Shown: positions 9,553 to 19,020, numbered from the stretch's first letter. The stretch is DNA of 64,000 nt from Gammaproteobacteria bacterium (GCA_002711845.1 PASF01000001.1:124001-188000); one strand, 5' to 3'. The notes: generated from the sequence alone by a model not told the origin. Numbers and translations are program-made.

Positions 9553-10859
9553 ACGCCCTGTTGCCGAAAGTGACCGGGTCTCTGTACTTCCGGCTCTTTC
9601 TGATTTTCAGTGCCACGGTCATTCTGTTTTTTCTGGTCATTACCTTTTCCATCCGGCAAATAGATGAGAACTGGCGCCGTGAGCGACTGAATCCGCTGCC
9701 GGTGTTCTACCTGGACAATGTCCGGCTGCTGGTCGATGCCATCGGCATCCCGCCCGACCTGCAGCGCGCCGCCGAGCTGGCGCGTGACCTCTCATTGACC
9801 ATCATTATCCGCAGCCCGCATATCAACTGGCAATCCGACGATGAATCGGATCTGGATATCTCCAGCACGGTGTTCGTACGCACGCTGTCGGATGATTCGC
9901 AGATGCTGGCCGCCGGCAATGAGCAGGTCATTCGTGTTGCGCGCGGAGGCTACGAATACTTCCTCAACCGCAAGGCACCGTCGCTCAGCGACTACGACTA
10001 TATCGTGGTGTATATCGGTCTCGGATTTGCGCTGTTTATCCTGTTTTCCAATTACTGGCTGGTGCGCAGGCTGATGGAGCCGGTCAGTAAACTGCGGCAG
10101 GGCGCGGAGAAGATCTGCGAAGGCGATCTGGGTTACCGGGTCGAGGTAACGCGCAAGGATGAGCTGGGCGAACTGACTGAAAGTATCAATCACATGGCCG
10201 ACTCTCTGCAGTCCATGCTGGAAGCCAAGCGACAACTGCTGCTGGCGATCAGCCATGAATTGCGTACGCCGGTGACACGCGCCAAGCTGCAGCTTGAGTT
10301 CATGGAAGAGGGTGATCTGCGCAACAATCTCAGCGATGACATCAATGAGATCGATTTGCTGATCTCTGATTTGATTGAAGCGGAGCGTCTGAGCACGCAG
10401 CATTCGGCATTGATTCTGGACGATGTCGATTTCGCCGACTATATCCGCATGCTGTCAGAGCAGTTTCAGCATTATGAAGGCGGCCTGGTGGTGGATCTGC
10501 CTGACCAGGACCGGTCCATGCGCCTGGATAAATTACGTATCCGCCTGCTGGTGGCCAATATCGTCAACAATGCCATACGCCACGGTCGCGGCCGGCCGGT
10601 GACCATCAGGGCCGGCTTTGAGGGCGAAGAGGCGGTATTGTGTATCACTGACCAGGGCGAAGGCATTGCCGCCGAGCACCTGCGCCACATCACGGAACCG
10701 TTCTACCGGGTCGACAGTGCGCGCCAGCGCAACACCGGCGGTTTCGGGCTGGGGCTGTATCTGTGCAACCTGATCGTGGATGCCCACGGCGGTCGCCTGA
10801 AGATAGACAGCGCGCCGGAGAAAGGCACGCGTGTCTCTGTCTACCTTCCAATCACCTAA
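9549..10859 (+). CDS. HAMP-domain sensor histidine kinase
   Basis: The 436-residue inner-membrane kinase pairs with the regulator just upstream. The first membrane helix is at about 13-34, followed by a periplasmic sensor loop of about 115 residues with no recognisable fold. The second helix is at about 151-171, then HAMP (about 171-225). The HisKA domain has phosphorylated His236 in AISHELRTP, and the HATPase domain shows NNAIRHG, DQGEGI and GFGLGL. Architecture is that of EnvZ, RstB or CpxA, but the sensor loop does not allow an assignment. The start is the ATG of the ATGA overlap. Its 3' end overlaps the convergent GldG-like gene by four bases. Confidence 0.9.
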   Translation: MNALLPKVTGSLYFRLFLIFSATVILFFLVITFSIRQIDENWRRERLNPLPVFYLDNVRLLVDAIGIPPDLQRAAELARDLSLTIIIRSPHINWQSDDESDLDISSTVFVRTLSDDSQMLAAGNEQVIRVARGGYEYFLNRKAPSLSDYDYIVVYIGLGFALFILFSNYWLVRRLMEPVSKLRQGAEKICEGDLGYRVEVTRKDELGELTESINHMADSLQSMLEAKRQLLLAISHELRTPVTRAKLQLEFMEEGDLRNNLSDDINEIDLLISDLIEAERLSTQHSALILDDVDFADYIRMLSEQFQHYEGGLVVDLPDQDRSMRLDKLRIRLLVANIVNNAIRHGRGRPVTIRAGFEGEEAVLCITDQGEGIAAEHLRHITEPFYRVDSARQRNTGGFGLGLYLCNLIVDAHGGRLKIDSAPEKGTRVSVYLPIT

Positions 10860-12751
10860 CGGGCAGGCTTTCGACGGCGGTTACGCAGCAGCGCTGCGGT
10901 GAGCACCGCGATAATGATCAATGCCGGAATCAGTGCGGTATTGATCGCCTTCAGGATCGAACCCAGTCTGTCTATTTCATTGTTCAGTTCAAACTGTACT
11001 TCGCGCAGATCACGTCGGGTTTCCAGTTGCAGCTCAATGAAACGTTCGATCTCTGCTTCCTGTTCCGGGGAAATGCTGCCGCTGCCCTGGTTCAACGCCT
11101 GCAGCTGCTCCTCGGTTTCCGAAAGTCTTTCCAGCAGGTTGGTTTCGCGTTCACGCAGACGTTCATCGGCTTCGCGCTGCAGCGCCAGTACCCGGGTAAA
11201 GGGCCGCGCATAGCGACCCCGGCTGCGGATATTGATCAGCTCGGTGCTGCCGCTGAGGTTGTCGAGTGCATTGATGACAAAGTCGCCATTGCTGGCAAAG
11301 GCATTGATCACGCGCTGGCCAGCCACCTGTCGTGACTGCGCCCACATGCGATCGGCGAGCACATCGGTGTCTGCCACCACAATCACGCCAATGTCGCTGA
11401 CAGAGTCGCTCAGATGTGGTGACGCAGCACTGTCATCGCCCGTGTCGGTTTCGGCGTCCGTGTCTGCTGCGGGCCGGCCATCCGGGAATGCGCTCTGCGC
11501 CGGACCCGATACCCGGGCTGCCAGGGTGCGGGTTTGTTCTTCCGACACAAAATCATCAATCAGCAGCGTAGGGTCACCCATTTCCCGGAAGAAGGCCGTG
11601 CCCATCATCATGGTCTGCTCACTGGTCTGGATAAGCGGCTCAAATGTGGTGGCGGCGCCCTCAACCGGCGTCAGTGCACCAGCCGAGGACAGATTCATGA
11701 CCTGCAGTTGTCCACTGACAATGTCATTGGCAAAGTGCTCTCGCGGCACGCCCAGCATGCCGTAGTGCGCCGTCGGGCGCTGACCCTGGGCCAGGGTGAC
11801 AAACAGCGCCAGCGACTGGTCAGTGACCACCTGGGAGGCGTCATAGTTGACACCCCAGGCGCTGAGCAGGCCGGGCAGGTCCGAGCCCAGGTTGTCGCGG
11901 TAGCCGCCACCAGCCATCATGATCTGCGTCTGGGTATCCGAATTCGGATCCACAAACACCAGGGCACGTCCACCACGCAAGACAAACTGGTCAATGGCGT
12001 ACAGGGTGTTTTCGGGCAGCTCCTGCGGGTGCACCAGCATCAGGATGTCGATGTCTTCAGCAATGACGTCCACATCTTCCTGCAGGCGGCGCACGTCATA
12101 CATATAGCGGACCGTGTCCATGATCGCCCAGGGGCCGGTGGTCTGCTCGGTAGCGGGGTTAAACCCGCCATCAATGTTGAGTGAGGTGATCAGCCCGACG
12201 ACGGTGGGGTCCGGGTCGAGTACCCGGCTGATCAATCGGGAAAACTCGTATTCCAGAAACTCTTCCTGATCGGGCCGCACCAGCGGGATGGATTCGAAGA
12301 CTTCGCCGCCGCCCTCAGCGCGGGTGCCCGGATCGGCAGCCACCACACCGAAATACACCTCTTCGCGGCCGGCCGCCAATGGCACCGCCTGGATGCCATA
12401 GCTGGTGGCCAGATCTTCCTGCTCGGAGAACGGTTCGGGGTCGATGACTTCCAGTGTCAGGTTGCCATTGCTGGCGATGACCATTTCGCGCAACAGCTCC
12501 TGTACGCGGTTGCCATAGGCCCGCACCTGTGGCATCTGGCCAATGGTTTCTTCGGAATAGAAGAAGGTCAGTTCAATGGGACGCTCGAGCGTGTCCAGTA
12601 CCTCGCGGGTGCCATCGCTCAGGGTGTACAGGTCGTCCTGGGTCAGGTCAATGCGCAGCCGGGGCAGGCTGCTGATGATGACCACGGTGACTAACAGGAC
12701 AAGGCCAATCAGGACCAGGCCGGCGGGAGAAAAGAGTGCTTTGTTCTTCAT
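10856..12751 (-). CDS. GldG-like auxiliary protein of an ABC exporter
   Basis: A 631-residue protein anchored by one helix near each end: GLVLIGLVLLVTVVIISSLP near the N-terminus and an Ile/Ala-rich helix before the terminal RNRRRKPAR. The large domain between them carries strings of the ABC-transporter auxiliary / GldG family, including DLYTLSDGTREVL near the start and ALVFVDPNSD in the middle. The segment before the C-terminal helix is a charged coiled coil. It is the last gene of a three-gene unit, nine bases after the permease gene. GldG works with GldA and GldF in gliding Bacteroidetes; in proteobacteria the homologous unit is a multidrug/Nos-type ABC-2 system of unclear substrate. Assignment is by family resemblance and context. 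Confidence 0.8.
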   Translation of the reverse strand: MKNKALFSPAGLVLIGLVLLVTVVIISSLPRLRIDLTQDDLYTLSDGTREVLDTLERPIELTFFYSEETIGQMPQVRAYGNRVQELLREMVIASNGNLTLEVIDPEPFSEQEDLATSYGIQAVPLAAGREEVYFGVVAADPGTRAEGGGEVFESIPLVRPDQEEFLEYEFSRLISRVLDPDPTVVGLITSLNIDGGFNPATEQTTGPWAIMDTVRYMYDVRRLQEDVDVIAEDIDILMLVHPQELPENTLYAIDQFVLRGGRALVFVDPNSDTQTQIMMAGGGYRDNLGSDLPGLLSAWGVNYDASQVVTDQSLALFVTLAQGQRPTAHYGMLGVPREHFANDIVSGQLQVMNLSSAGALTPVEGAATTFEPLIQTSEQTMMMGTAFFREMGDPTLLIDDFVSEEQTRTLAARVSGPAQSAFPDGRPAADTDAETDTGDDSAASPHLSDSVSDIGVIVVADTDVLADRMWAQSRQVAGQRVINAFASNGDFVINALDNLSGSTELINIRSRGRYARPFTRVLALQREADERLRERETNLLERLSETEEQLQALNQGSGSISPEQEAEIERFIELQLETRRDLREVQFELNNEIDRLGSILKAINTALIPALIIIAVLTAALLRNRRRKPAR

Positions 12752-12760
12752 GGCCAGCTC

Positions 12761-13498
12761 CTAGTTCGCTTTCTTGATTTCGATGACAACTGCGCTGGCC
12801 AGCAGCCAGGCAGCGATGACGGCGGCAAAGAACAGCAGGTCGCGGATATCCAGCACCCCCCGGCTGATGGCCTCAAAATGTGTCAGGAAGCTCAGCGTGG
12901 CGATGGCATCAATCAGGGTCTGTGGTGCCCATCCGGTGAAGGCATTCATGACAATGGCCGAGCCGGAAACGACAAACAGGAAACAGATGGCGGCGGTCAG
13001 GATGAAGGCTATCACAGCGTTTCGGGTCAGTGCCGACATGCACGATCCGATCGCCAGAAAACCGCCGGCCATCAGCCAGCTGCCGATGTAGGCGGCCAGG
13101 ATGACGCCGTTGTCCGGATCACCCAGGTAGTTGACCGTCAGCCACACCGGGAACGTCAGCAGCAGCGCGATGCCACTGAGTACCCAGGCAGCCAGGAATT
13201 TGCCGAGCACGGCCTCATGCAGTTGAATGGGCAGAGTCAGCAGCAATTCGATGGTGCCGGTTTTGCGTTCGTCGGCCCACAGCCCCATGGCCAGCGCCGG
13301 AATCATGAACAGATACAGCCAGGGGTGGAAGTTGAAAAACGGCTGCAGGTCGGCCTGGCCGCGCTGATAGAAGCCGCCCAGGTCAAAGGTGGCGATGCCG
13401 TTCATGACCAGAAAAATGACAATAAACACGTATGCCAGCGGTGTACTGAAATACGCTGCCAGCTCGCGTTTGAAGATGATGCCGGTGGTTCCCATCAC
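12761..13498 (-). CDS. ABC-2 type permease, GldF-like
   Basis: The 245-residue integral membrane protein has about six hydrophobic helices. It opens with MMGTTGIIFKRELAAYFSTP, and the N-terminal RELAAYFSTPLAYVF segment and following GGFYQRGQADLQPFF loop are typical of GldF / NosY-like ABC-2 permeases. A WADERKTGTIELLLTLP string follows, a hallmark of the family. Its start overlaps the ATPase stop by ATGA (13495-13498), so it is coupled to it. With the ATPase it should form the transport core; the GldG-like protein follows nine bases later. Substrate unknown. Confidence 0.85.
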   Translation of the reverse strand: MMGTTGIIFKRELAAYFSTPLAYVFIVIFLVMNGIATFDLGGFYQRGQADLQPFFNFHPWLYLFMIPALAMGLWADERKTGTIELLLTLPIQLHEAVLGKFLAAWVLSGIALLLTFPVWLTVNYLGDPDNGVILAAYIGSWLMAGGFLAIGSCMSALTRNAVIAFILTAAICFLFVVSGSAIVMNAFTGWAPQTLIDAIATLSFLTHFEAISRGVLDIRDLLFFAAVIAAWLLASAVVIEIKKAN

Positions 13499-14250
13499 AG
13501 TGCTCCCTGTTCAGTGACGCTACGGAAAAACGCTTCCAGGCGACCGGGCGCGGATGGCGCGTCAGCCATGGCTGCGTCGGCCGGTGCCTGTGCTTCCAGT
13601 TCCTGGGGTGTGCCGTCGGCGACGATACGGCCATTGGCAATGATAATGGCGCGGGTGCACACGGCGCTGACTTCTTCCAGGATATGGGTGGACACGATGA
13701 CGATCTTGTCCTTGGCCAGGTTGCGAATCAATTGCCGTACCTGATGCTTCTGATTGGGGTCCAGGCCATCGGTGGGTTCGTCGAGGATCAGTACCTTGGG
13801 GTCATGCAGAATGGCTTGCGCCAGACCGACCCGGCGTTTGAAACCTTTCGACAGGGTGTCTATGGTCTGCTCACAGACGCTGCCCAGCGCCACGTCATTG
13901 ATCACCTGTTCGATGCGCTGGTGTTTTTCCTGTCCGCTGAAACCGCGGATCTGGGCGATGAAATCGAGAAAATCCAGCACCGTCATGTCGGGGTAACTGG
14001 GCGCGCCTTCGGGCAGGTAGCCTACCAGCGCCTTCACGGCGATCGGGTTCTCGGTAATGTCGTGGCCATCTACCGTCACGGTTCCTGAACTGGGTGCCAG
14101 GAAGCCGGTGATGATTTTCATGGTGGTCGACTTGCCGGCGCCATTGGGGCCAAGAAAACCCAGGACTTCGCCTTCGGCAACCGTAAAACTGAGGTCATCT
14201 ACTGCGGTAAAATGCTCAAATTTTCGGGTCAGGTGACTGATTTCAATCAT
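13495..14250 (-). CDS. ABC exporter ATPase, GldA-like
   Basis: A 251-residue ATP-binding subunit, first gene of the ABC-2 unit. Walker A GPNGAGKST is near residue 35, the signature region reads LSKGFKRRVGLAQA, Walker B is VLILDEPTDGLDP, and the switch histidine lies in IVSTHILEE. The C-terminal tail (APADAAMADAPSAPGRLEAFF) is a short Ala/Pro-rich extension. The gap to ntrC (14251-14373) must hold its promoter; no strong consensus was seen. Family and operon context support partnership with the permease encoded immediately downstream. Confidence 0.9.
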   Translation of the reverse strand: MIEISHLTRKFEHFTAVDDLSFTVAEGEVLGFLGPNGAGKSTTMKIITGFLAPSSGTVTVDGHDITENPIAVKALVGYLPEGAPSYPDMTVLDFLDFIAQIRGFSGQEKHQRIEQVINDVALGSVCEQTIDTLSKGFKRRVGLAQAILHDPKVLILDEPTDGLDPNQKHQVRQLIRNLAKDKIVIVSTHILEEVSAVCTRAIIIANGRIVADGTPQELEAQAPADAAMADAPSAPGRLEAFFRSVTEQGAL

Positions 14251-14373
14251 ATTGTTATTTGCCTATCAAAAGTGCCTGGCAGTGGTTGCAGGGCAATTAC
14301 TGAGGGGCAAATATAGGTGTATGGAGGTGATTTTTCAACCTGCCCCCACAGATCGTGACAATTGAGCCAGAAA

Positions 14374-15795
14374 TCAGTCGTCGTCGCTACCGGCATCCTC
14401 GATGTTGAGTTCCTTGATTTTACGGGTCAGGGTGTTGCGGCCCCAGCCCAGCAGCAAGGCAGCGTCGCGGCGCCGGCCAAGGGTGTGCTTGAGCGCCACC
14501 TGAATCATGGTACTCTCAAATTCGGGCGTGGCCTGCTCCAGGATGCCCTTGTGCCCAAGGTTCAGTTCCTGATCGGCCCACTCCTCCAGCAGTTGGGTCC
14601 AGTCACGGGCGCTGCTGTTTTGTGCCTGGTGCTCCATGAGCTCGGGCGGCAGGTCATCGATTCGCACCTCGCGACTGGATGCCATGACGGTCACCCAGCG
14701 GCAGAAGTTTTCCAGCTGGCGGACGTTGCCAGGCCAGTTCAGCCCGGTGATGTATTTTTCGGTTTCCGGACGCAGCACCTTGGGTTCAACATCGAGTTCC
14801 TCGGCGGCACGCGCCAGAAAGTGGCGCGCCAGCCGCGGGATGTCTTCGCGGCGATCGCGCAGGCGAGGGATGTGGATACGGATGACATTAAGACGATGAA
14901 ACAGGTCTTCCCGAAACAGGTGCTGGCCGACCAGTTTTTCCAGATTCTGGTGGGTCGCGGCGATGATGCGCACATCTACCTTGATCGGTGTGGTGCCGCC
15001 GACACGATAGAACTCGCCATCGGACAGCACGCGCAGCAGGCGGGTCTGGGTATCCGGGGGCATGTCACCGATCTCGTCCAGGAACAGTGTGCCGCCATTG
15101 GCCTGTTCAAACCGGCCGGTGCGGTGTGCCGTGGCGCCGGTGAATGAGCCTTTTTCATGGCCGAACAGTTCGGATTCGATCAGTTCCTTGGGGATGGCGG
15201 CCACGTTCAGGGCAATAAAATGTTTGTCCCGTCGCGGGCTGTGCTTGTGCAGTGCGTGCGCCACCAGTTCTTTACCGGTACCGGATTCGCCATTGATAAG
15301 CACGGTGATGTTGGATTGTGACAAACGGCCGATGGCACGGAACACCTCCTGCATGGCGGGTGCTTCACCAATGATCTCCTTGCTGTTCTCCAGCACCGGC
15401 GTGGGGATGTCGATATCCTGTTCACGGGCGTGCTCCAGCGCACGCTGGGTCATGGCTACCGCTTCGTCAATGTCGAACGGTTTAGGCAGGTACTCAAAAG
15501 CACCCCGGCTGTAAGACGACACGGCACTGTCGAGGTCCGAGTGGGCGGTCATGATGATAACTGGCAGCTGGGGAAATCGTTCGTGGACAGTGGACAACAG
15601 GTCCAGGCCGTTGATGCCGGGCATACGGATGTCGCTGATAATGGCGTCAGGTCGCTCCTTTTCAAGCCGATGCAGCAGGTCATCGCCGTTGTCAAAGCAG
15701 TGTGTGCTCAAACCAGAGCGGGTGAGGGACTTTTCCAGCACCCAGCGGATCGACTTGTCATCATCCAGTACCCAGACCGTATTGTGTTTGCTCAT
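14374..15795 (-). CDS. ntrC: Nitrogen regulator NtrC (NR-I), sigma-54 activator
   Basis: A 473-residue, three-domain bacterial enhancer-binding protein. The receiver has D11-D13 and phosphoacceptor D55 in ISDIRMPG. The AAA+ domain has Walker A GESGTGKE (169-176) and the sigma-54 contact loop GSFTGA (216-221). The C-terminal Fis-type helix-turn-helix reads LGRRRDAALLLGWGRNTLTRK. Length and order match E. coli NtrC (GlnG, 469 residues). It follows ntrB by 21 bases. Phosphorylated NtrC activates glnA and other nitrogen genes from sigma-54 promoters; matching sites are visible upstream of glnA and ntrB. Confidence 0.96.
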   Translation of the reverse strand: MSKHNTVWVLDDDKSIRWVLEKSLTRSGLSTHCFDNGDDLLHRLEKERPDAIISDIRMPGINGLDLLSTVHERFPQLPVIIMTAHSDLDSAVSSYSRGAFEYLPKPFDIDEAVAMTQRALEHAREQDIDIPTPVLENSKEIIGEAPAMQEVFRAIGRLSQSNITVLINGESGTGKELVAHALHKHSPRRDKHFIALNVAAIPKELIESELFGHEKGSFTGATAHRTGRFEQANGGTLFLDEIGDMPPDTQTRLLRVLSDGEFYRVGGTTPIKVDVRIIAATHQNLEKLVGQHLFREDLFHRLNVIRIHIPRLRDRREDIPRLARHFLARAAEELDVEPKVLRPETEKYITGLNWPGNVRQLENFCRWVTVMASSREVRIDDLPPELMEHQAQNSSARDWTQLLEEWADQELNLGHKGILEQATPEFESTMIQVALKHTLGRRRDAALLLGWGRNTLTRKIKELNIEDAGSDDD

Positions 15796-15816
15796 GGTAT
15801 CAATACCCCGTTAGGA

Positions 15817-16977
15817 CTACTTGCCGAATTGACCACTGAAGACCCCGGTGGCATATGTGCCTGAGCCGTTGCCGTGATAATCCGATGGTGCCGGCGCCTG
15901 TGTCAGGACAGGCAGATAAATGGAAAAACGGGTGCGGCCCGGTTCGCTGCTGCACTCGATAATGCCTTTGTGCTGGTTGACAATGGAATGGGCGATGGAC
16001 AGACCCAGCCCGGTCCCTTCGGCGCGGCCGCTGATCATCGGGAAAAAGATATTGTCGATCAGTTCCGGTGGTACCCCGGGGCCGTTATCGACAACTTCCA
16101 GCCTGGCCACCAGGCGATGAAACACGGTGCCGATGGTCACGTTGCGCATAACCCGCGTCTTCAGTTCAATCAGCCCGGAGCGATGTTTGACATGCGGGCT
16201 TTCCAGCGCCTGGACCGCGTTGCGCACGATGTTGAGCGTGGCCTGTATCAGCTGCTCGAAGTCGCCCTGTAGCTCGGGAATACTGGGATCGTAGTCACGC
16301 ACCAGCGTGATGTCCTTGTCACTGACTTCAGCGTCCACCAGGTTGCGCACACGTTCCAGCACTTCATGCACGTTAAGTGAGCGATACTCCATGGGTTTGC
16401 GCGACCCCACCAGCCTGTCGACCAGCTTGTGCAGGCGGTCGGCCTCTTCAATGATGACATTGGTGTAGTCGGTCAGGTCTGAATCGGGCAGTTCACTGGC
16501 CAGTAGCTGCGCGGCGCCACGAATGCCGCCCAGCGGATTTTTGATTTCGTGTGCCAGGCCCCGCACCAGTTCGCGGGTGGTCTCATGGGTGGAGATCAGG
16601 GTCTCGTCACGACTGATGCGCTCCGCGTAATTCATGCTCTGGATTTCAATCACCACGGCGGCATCAGGAAAGTCATTCAGTGGGCTGACGGTATAATCCA
16701 CTTGCAGGCTTTTGCCGTTTGTCAGGTGCAACTGGGTTTTGCGCTTGGTAAAACTGTGGTGTGCCGCCACGGCCTGGCGGATATCGGTAACATCGTCGCT
16801 GGCATTGATAAAGATGTCGCCAATGAAGGCATTGTTGACCTGGCGGCCACTGATGGCGAGCAGATTCTCCGCGGCCAGGTTGATGTACTGCAGGCGCAGG
16901 TTGTCGTCCAGCACCAGTATGGCGGTCGCCAGCGTGTCTAGCAGGCGTCTGTATGGTTTGTTACTGCTGGATTCCAT
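15817..16977 (-). CDS. ntrB: Nitrogen sensor kinase NtrB (NR-II)
   Basis: A 386-residue soluble kinase. It has an N-terminal PAS domain (about 8-115), then the dimerisation/phosphoacceptor segment with His143 in GLAHEIKNPLGGIRGAAQLL, the NtrB-type H-box. A GHKL ATPase domain follows, with NIVRNAVQAL, DNGPGVP and GTGLGLSIA. There is no membrane segment, as expected for a kinase controlled by PII (GlnB). It precedes ntrC with a 21-base gap and follows glnA with a 292-base gap. That gap holds the glnA terminator and an NtrC-type site, so ntrBC probably has its own regulated promoter. The tail after the ATPase domain (about 30 residues) is not conserved. Confidence 0.95.
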   Translation of the reverse strand: MESSSNKPYRRLLDTLATAILVLDDNLRLQYINLAAENLLAISGRQVNNAFIGDIFINASDDVTDIRQAVAAHHSFTKRKTQLHLTNGKSLQVDYTVSPLNDFPDAAVVIEIQSMNYAERISRDETLISTHETTRELVRGLAHEIKNPLGGIRGAAQLLASELPDSDLTDYTNVIIEEADRLHKLVDRLVGSRKPMEYRSLNVHEVLERVRNLVDAEVSDKDITLVRDYDPSIPELQGDFEQLIQATLNIVRNAVQALESPHVKHRSGLIELKTRVMRNVTIGTVFHRLVARLEVVDNGPGVPPELIDNIFFPMISGRAEGTGLGLSIAHSIVNQHKGIIECSSEPGRTRFSIYLPVLTQAPAPSDYHGNGSGTYATGVFSGQFGK

Positions 16978-17146
16978 GATTGATCGGCATACCTCATTGG
17001 TTAATCAAGGCCATGCAATAAACAAACCATCTTCTGTTGATGGGTCTATTGCAGCGCAGGGTGGGGTTGATGCCCTTTTCTCGTGCGATTCAGGCAGATG
17101 TTAACGGGAGTAGCGCGTGGCCGGGCCATATCCTTGATTGAACTAT

Positions 17147-17161
17147 GCACCATGGTGGTGC
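17147..17161. promoter_or_regulatory. NtrC-type operator between glnA and ntrB
   Basis: GCACC-ATGGT-GGTGC matches the NtrC dyad GCACC-N5-GGTGC in both halves. It lies 170 bases upstream of the ntrB start and downstream of the glnA terminator. In enteric bacteria an NtrC site at the equivalent place (glnLp) represses ntrBC transcription. The dyad is seen directly; the function is inferred from position. Confidence 0.7.
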
Positions 17162-17213
17162 GCATGGCAATCCGGGCGTGATCGATGATGGGGCAAATAC
17201 CGAATCAGAGCCC

Positions 17214-17248
17214 AAAAAAAACGCCTGCCGGATGACTCCGGCAGGCGT
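17214..17248 (-). terminator. Intrinsic terminator of glnA
   Basis: A perfect 12-bp stem (17221-17232 with 17237-17248) closes a four-base loop. On the minus strand it is followed by eight T residues (A-run 17214-17221 on the plus strand). It begins 22 bases after the glnA stop codon and separates glnA from ntrB. Confidence 0.95.
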
Positions 17249-17269
17249 TCCTGTTGACTGCCTGAGGGA

Positions 17270-18679
17270 TCAGCAGCTGTAGTACATATCAAACTCGACA
17301 GGATGAGCAGACGCGTTCAGGCGTGTGCAATCCTGCTGCTTCAGTGCGATATAACCATCGATCAGGTCGTCGCAGAATACGCCGCCCTGCTTGAGGAACT
17401 CGCGATCCTGGTCCAGAGCTTCCAGCGCCTGATCCAGTGAGTAGCAGACCTTTGGAATTTCCGCTTCTTCTTCCGGCTCCAGATCGTACAGGTCTTTGCT
17501 GGCGGGGTCGCCAGGGTGGATCTTGTTCTTGATGCCGTCCAGGCCGGCCATCAGCAGCGCCGAGAAGTACAGGTAGGGGTTGGCAGTACAGTCACCAAAG
17601 CGCACTTCGATACGGATCGCTTTCGGGTTGCCGCCGAGCACGTACGGGATACGGATGGACGCCGAACGGTTGCGTGACGAGTAGGCCAGCAGTGTCGGTG
17701 CCTCAAAGCCCTTGACCAGACGCTTGTAGCTGTTGGTGGAGGCGTTGCCGAAGGCGTTCAATGCCTTGGCGTGCTTGATGATACCACCAATGTAGTACAG
17801 GGCAGTGTCAGACAGGCCGGCATAACCGTCACCAGCAAACATGTTCTTGCCATCCTTGGAGATGGACATGTGTACGTGCATGCCGGAACCGTTGTCACCT
17901 ACCAGTGGCTTGGGCATGAAGGTTGCGGTCTTGCCGAAGGCGTGCGCGGTGTTCAGCACGCAGTACTTGAGGATCTGTACTTCGTCAGCCTTGTACACCA
18001 GGGTGTTGAATTTGGTGCCGATTTCGCACTGGCCGGCGTTGCCCACTTCGTGGTGATGCAGCTCTATTTCAAGGCCCATGGATTCCATGGTGTCGCACAT
18101 GGCGCCACGCAGGTCGCTCAGTGAGTCAACCGGAGGCACGGGGAAGTAACCGCCTTTGACTTTCGGGCGGTGACCCATGTTGCCACCTTCAATGCTCTTG
18201 CCTGACGACCAGGCCGCTTCTTCGCTGCCGATCTTGAAGAAAGCGCCGTCCATTGCCACGTTCCATTTGACTTCGTCGAATACGAAGAACTCGGGCTCGG
18301 GGCCAAAGAACGCCTTGTCGCCGATACCGGTCGACTTCAGGTACTCTTCAGCGCGACGTGCTACCGAGCGCGGGTCACGGTTGTAGCCCTGCATGGTGCG
18401 TGGTTCGATGATGTCGCAGCGCAGATTGACCTGCACTTCGTCCGCAAACGGGTCAAGGACTGCCGTGGTGTCGTCCGGCTTGAGGATCATGTCTGACTCG
18501 TTGATGCCTTTCCAGCCGGCAACCGAAGAACCATCAAACATAACGCCGTCCATGAAGCCTTCGTCAACAACTGCCGCCGGGAAAGTCACGTGCTGCTCTT
18601 TGCCCTTGGTGTCAGTAAAACGAAGATCTACCCACTTGACGTCGTTCTCTTTGATTAAATTTAAAGTCTTCTCAGACAT
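17270..18679 (-). CDS. glnA: Glutamine synthetase type I
   Basis: The protein is 469 residues, the same length as E. coli GlnA. It makes glutamine from glutamate, ammonia and ATP, and is a cytoplasmic dodecamer. Visible signatures are [17 protein letters not shown] (beta-Grasp), [10 protein letters not shown] with metal ligands, the ATP-site loop [16 protein letters not shown], and NRSASIRIP. The adenylylation site is Tyr398 in [11 protein letters not shown], so GlnE-type control is expected. A CGGAGGATCAGGA ribosome site precedes the ATG. A sigma-54-like promoter and two NtrC-type sites lie upstream, and a strong terminator follows. Confidence 0.98.
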   Translation of the reverse strand: MSEKTLNLIKENDVKWVDLRFTDTKGKEQHVTFPAAVVDEGFMDGVMFDGSSVAGWKGINESDMILKPDDTTAVLDPFADEVQVNLRCDIIEPRTMQGYNRDPRSVARRAEEYLKSTGIGDKAFFGPEPEFFVFDEVKWNVAMDGAFFKIGSEEAAWSSGKSIEGGNMGHRPKVKGGYFPVPPVDSLSDLRGAMCDTMESMGLEIELHHHEVGNAGQCEIGTKFNTLVYKADEVQILKYCVLNTAHAFGKTATFMPKPLVGDNGSGMHVHMSISKDGKNMFAGDGYAGLSDTALYYIGGIIKHAKALNAFGNASTNSYKRLVKGFEAPTLLAYSSRNRSASIRIPYVLGGNPKAIRIEVRFGDCTANPYLYFSALLMAGLDGIKNKIHPGDPASKDLYDLEPEEEAEIPKVCYSLDQALEALDQDREFLKQGGVFCDDLIDGYIALKQQDCTRLNASAHPVEFDMYYSC

Positions 18680-18785
18680 TCCTGATCCTCCGTGTGATCG
18701 AGAATTGGGTGACGGTTAAGGTCACAGTTTAAAAATCTGATACGGCCGCAGATCGCAGACGCTACTCAGTGTTGATTTTCTTGTT

Positions 18786-18801
18786 TGCCGATCGTGTGCC
18801 A
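18786..18801 (-). promoter_or_regulatory. Candidate sigma-54 promoter of glnA
   Basis: On the minus strand TGGCAC is followed after six bases by GGCA, so the invariant GG (18800-18799) and GC (18788-18787) are exactly ten bases apart, as in -24/-12 promoters. The -24 half is perfect; the -12 half is CGGCA rather than TTGCA. The predicted start of transcription is near 18775, about 95 bases before the ATG. The NtrC-type dyads about 190 and 220 bases upstream support it. Confidence 0.65.
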
Positions 18802-18975
18802 CGCTCTTTGCGGTCGTCGCACTCAACAAGCCGGGCAATCGGCATTATAATGGCGCTCGCATACCATGCCCGAGTAGCAATGGATGAGCAAGATATATGC
18901 CATTGTTACCAGCCGCCGGGGCCCCTGTATATCAGGTGTTCACCCAATCGACAGCCTGCATGAGCCTGCATAAGC

Positions 18976-19020
18976 GCACCAAATAAGTGCGCAAATACAC
19001 GCACCGCACAATAAAAGTGC
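18976..19020. promoter_or_regulatory. Paired NtrC-type enhancer sites upstream of glnA
   Basis: Site 1 (18976-18990) is GCACC-AAATA-AGTGC and site 2 (19006-19020) is GCACA-ATAAA-AGTGC. Both match GCAC(C)-N5-(R)GTGC. Their centres are 30 bp apart, close to three helical turns, so two NtrC dimers could bind side by side. They sit about 190-220 bp upstream of the sigma-54-like element, a normal enhancer distance. Site 2 ends 59 bp before the thiI ATG. Confidence 0.7.
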
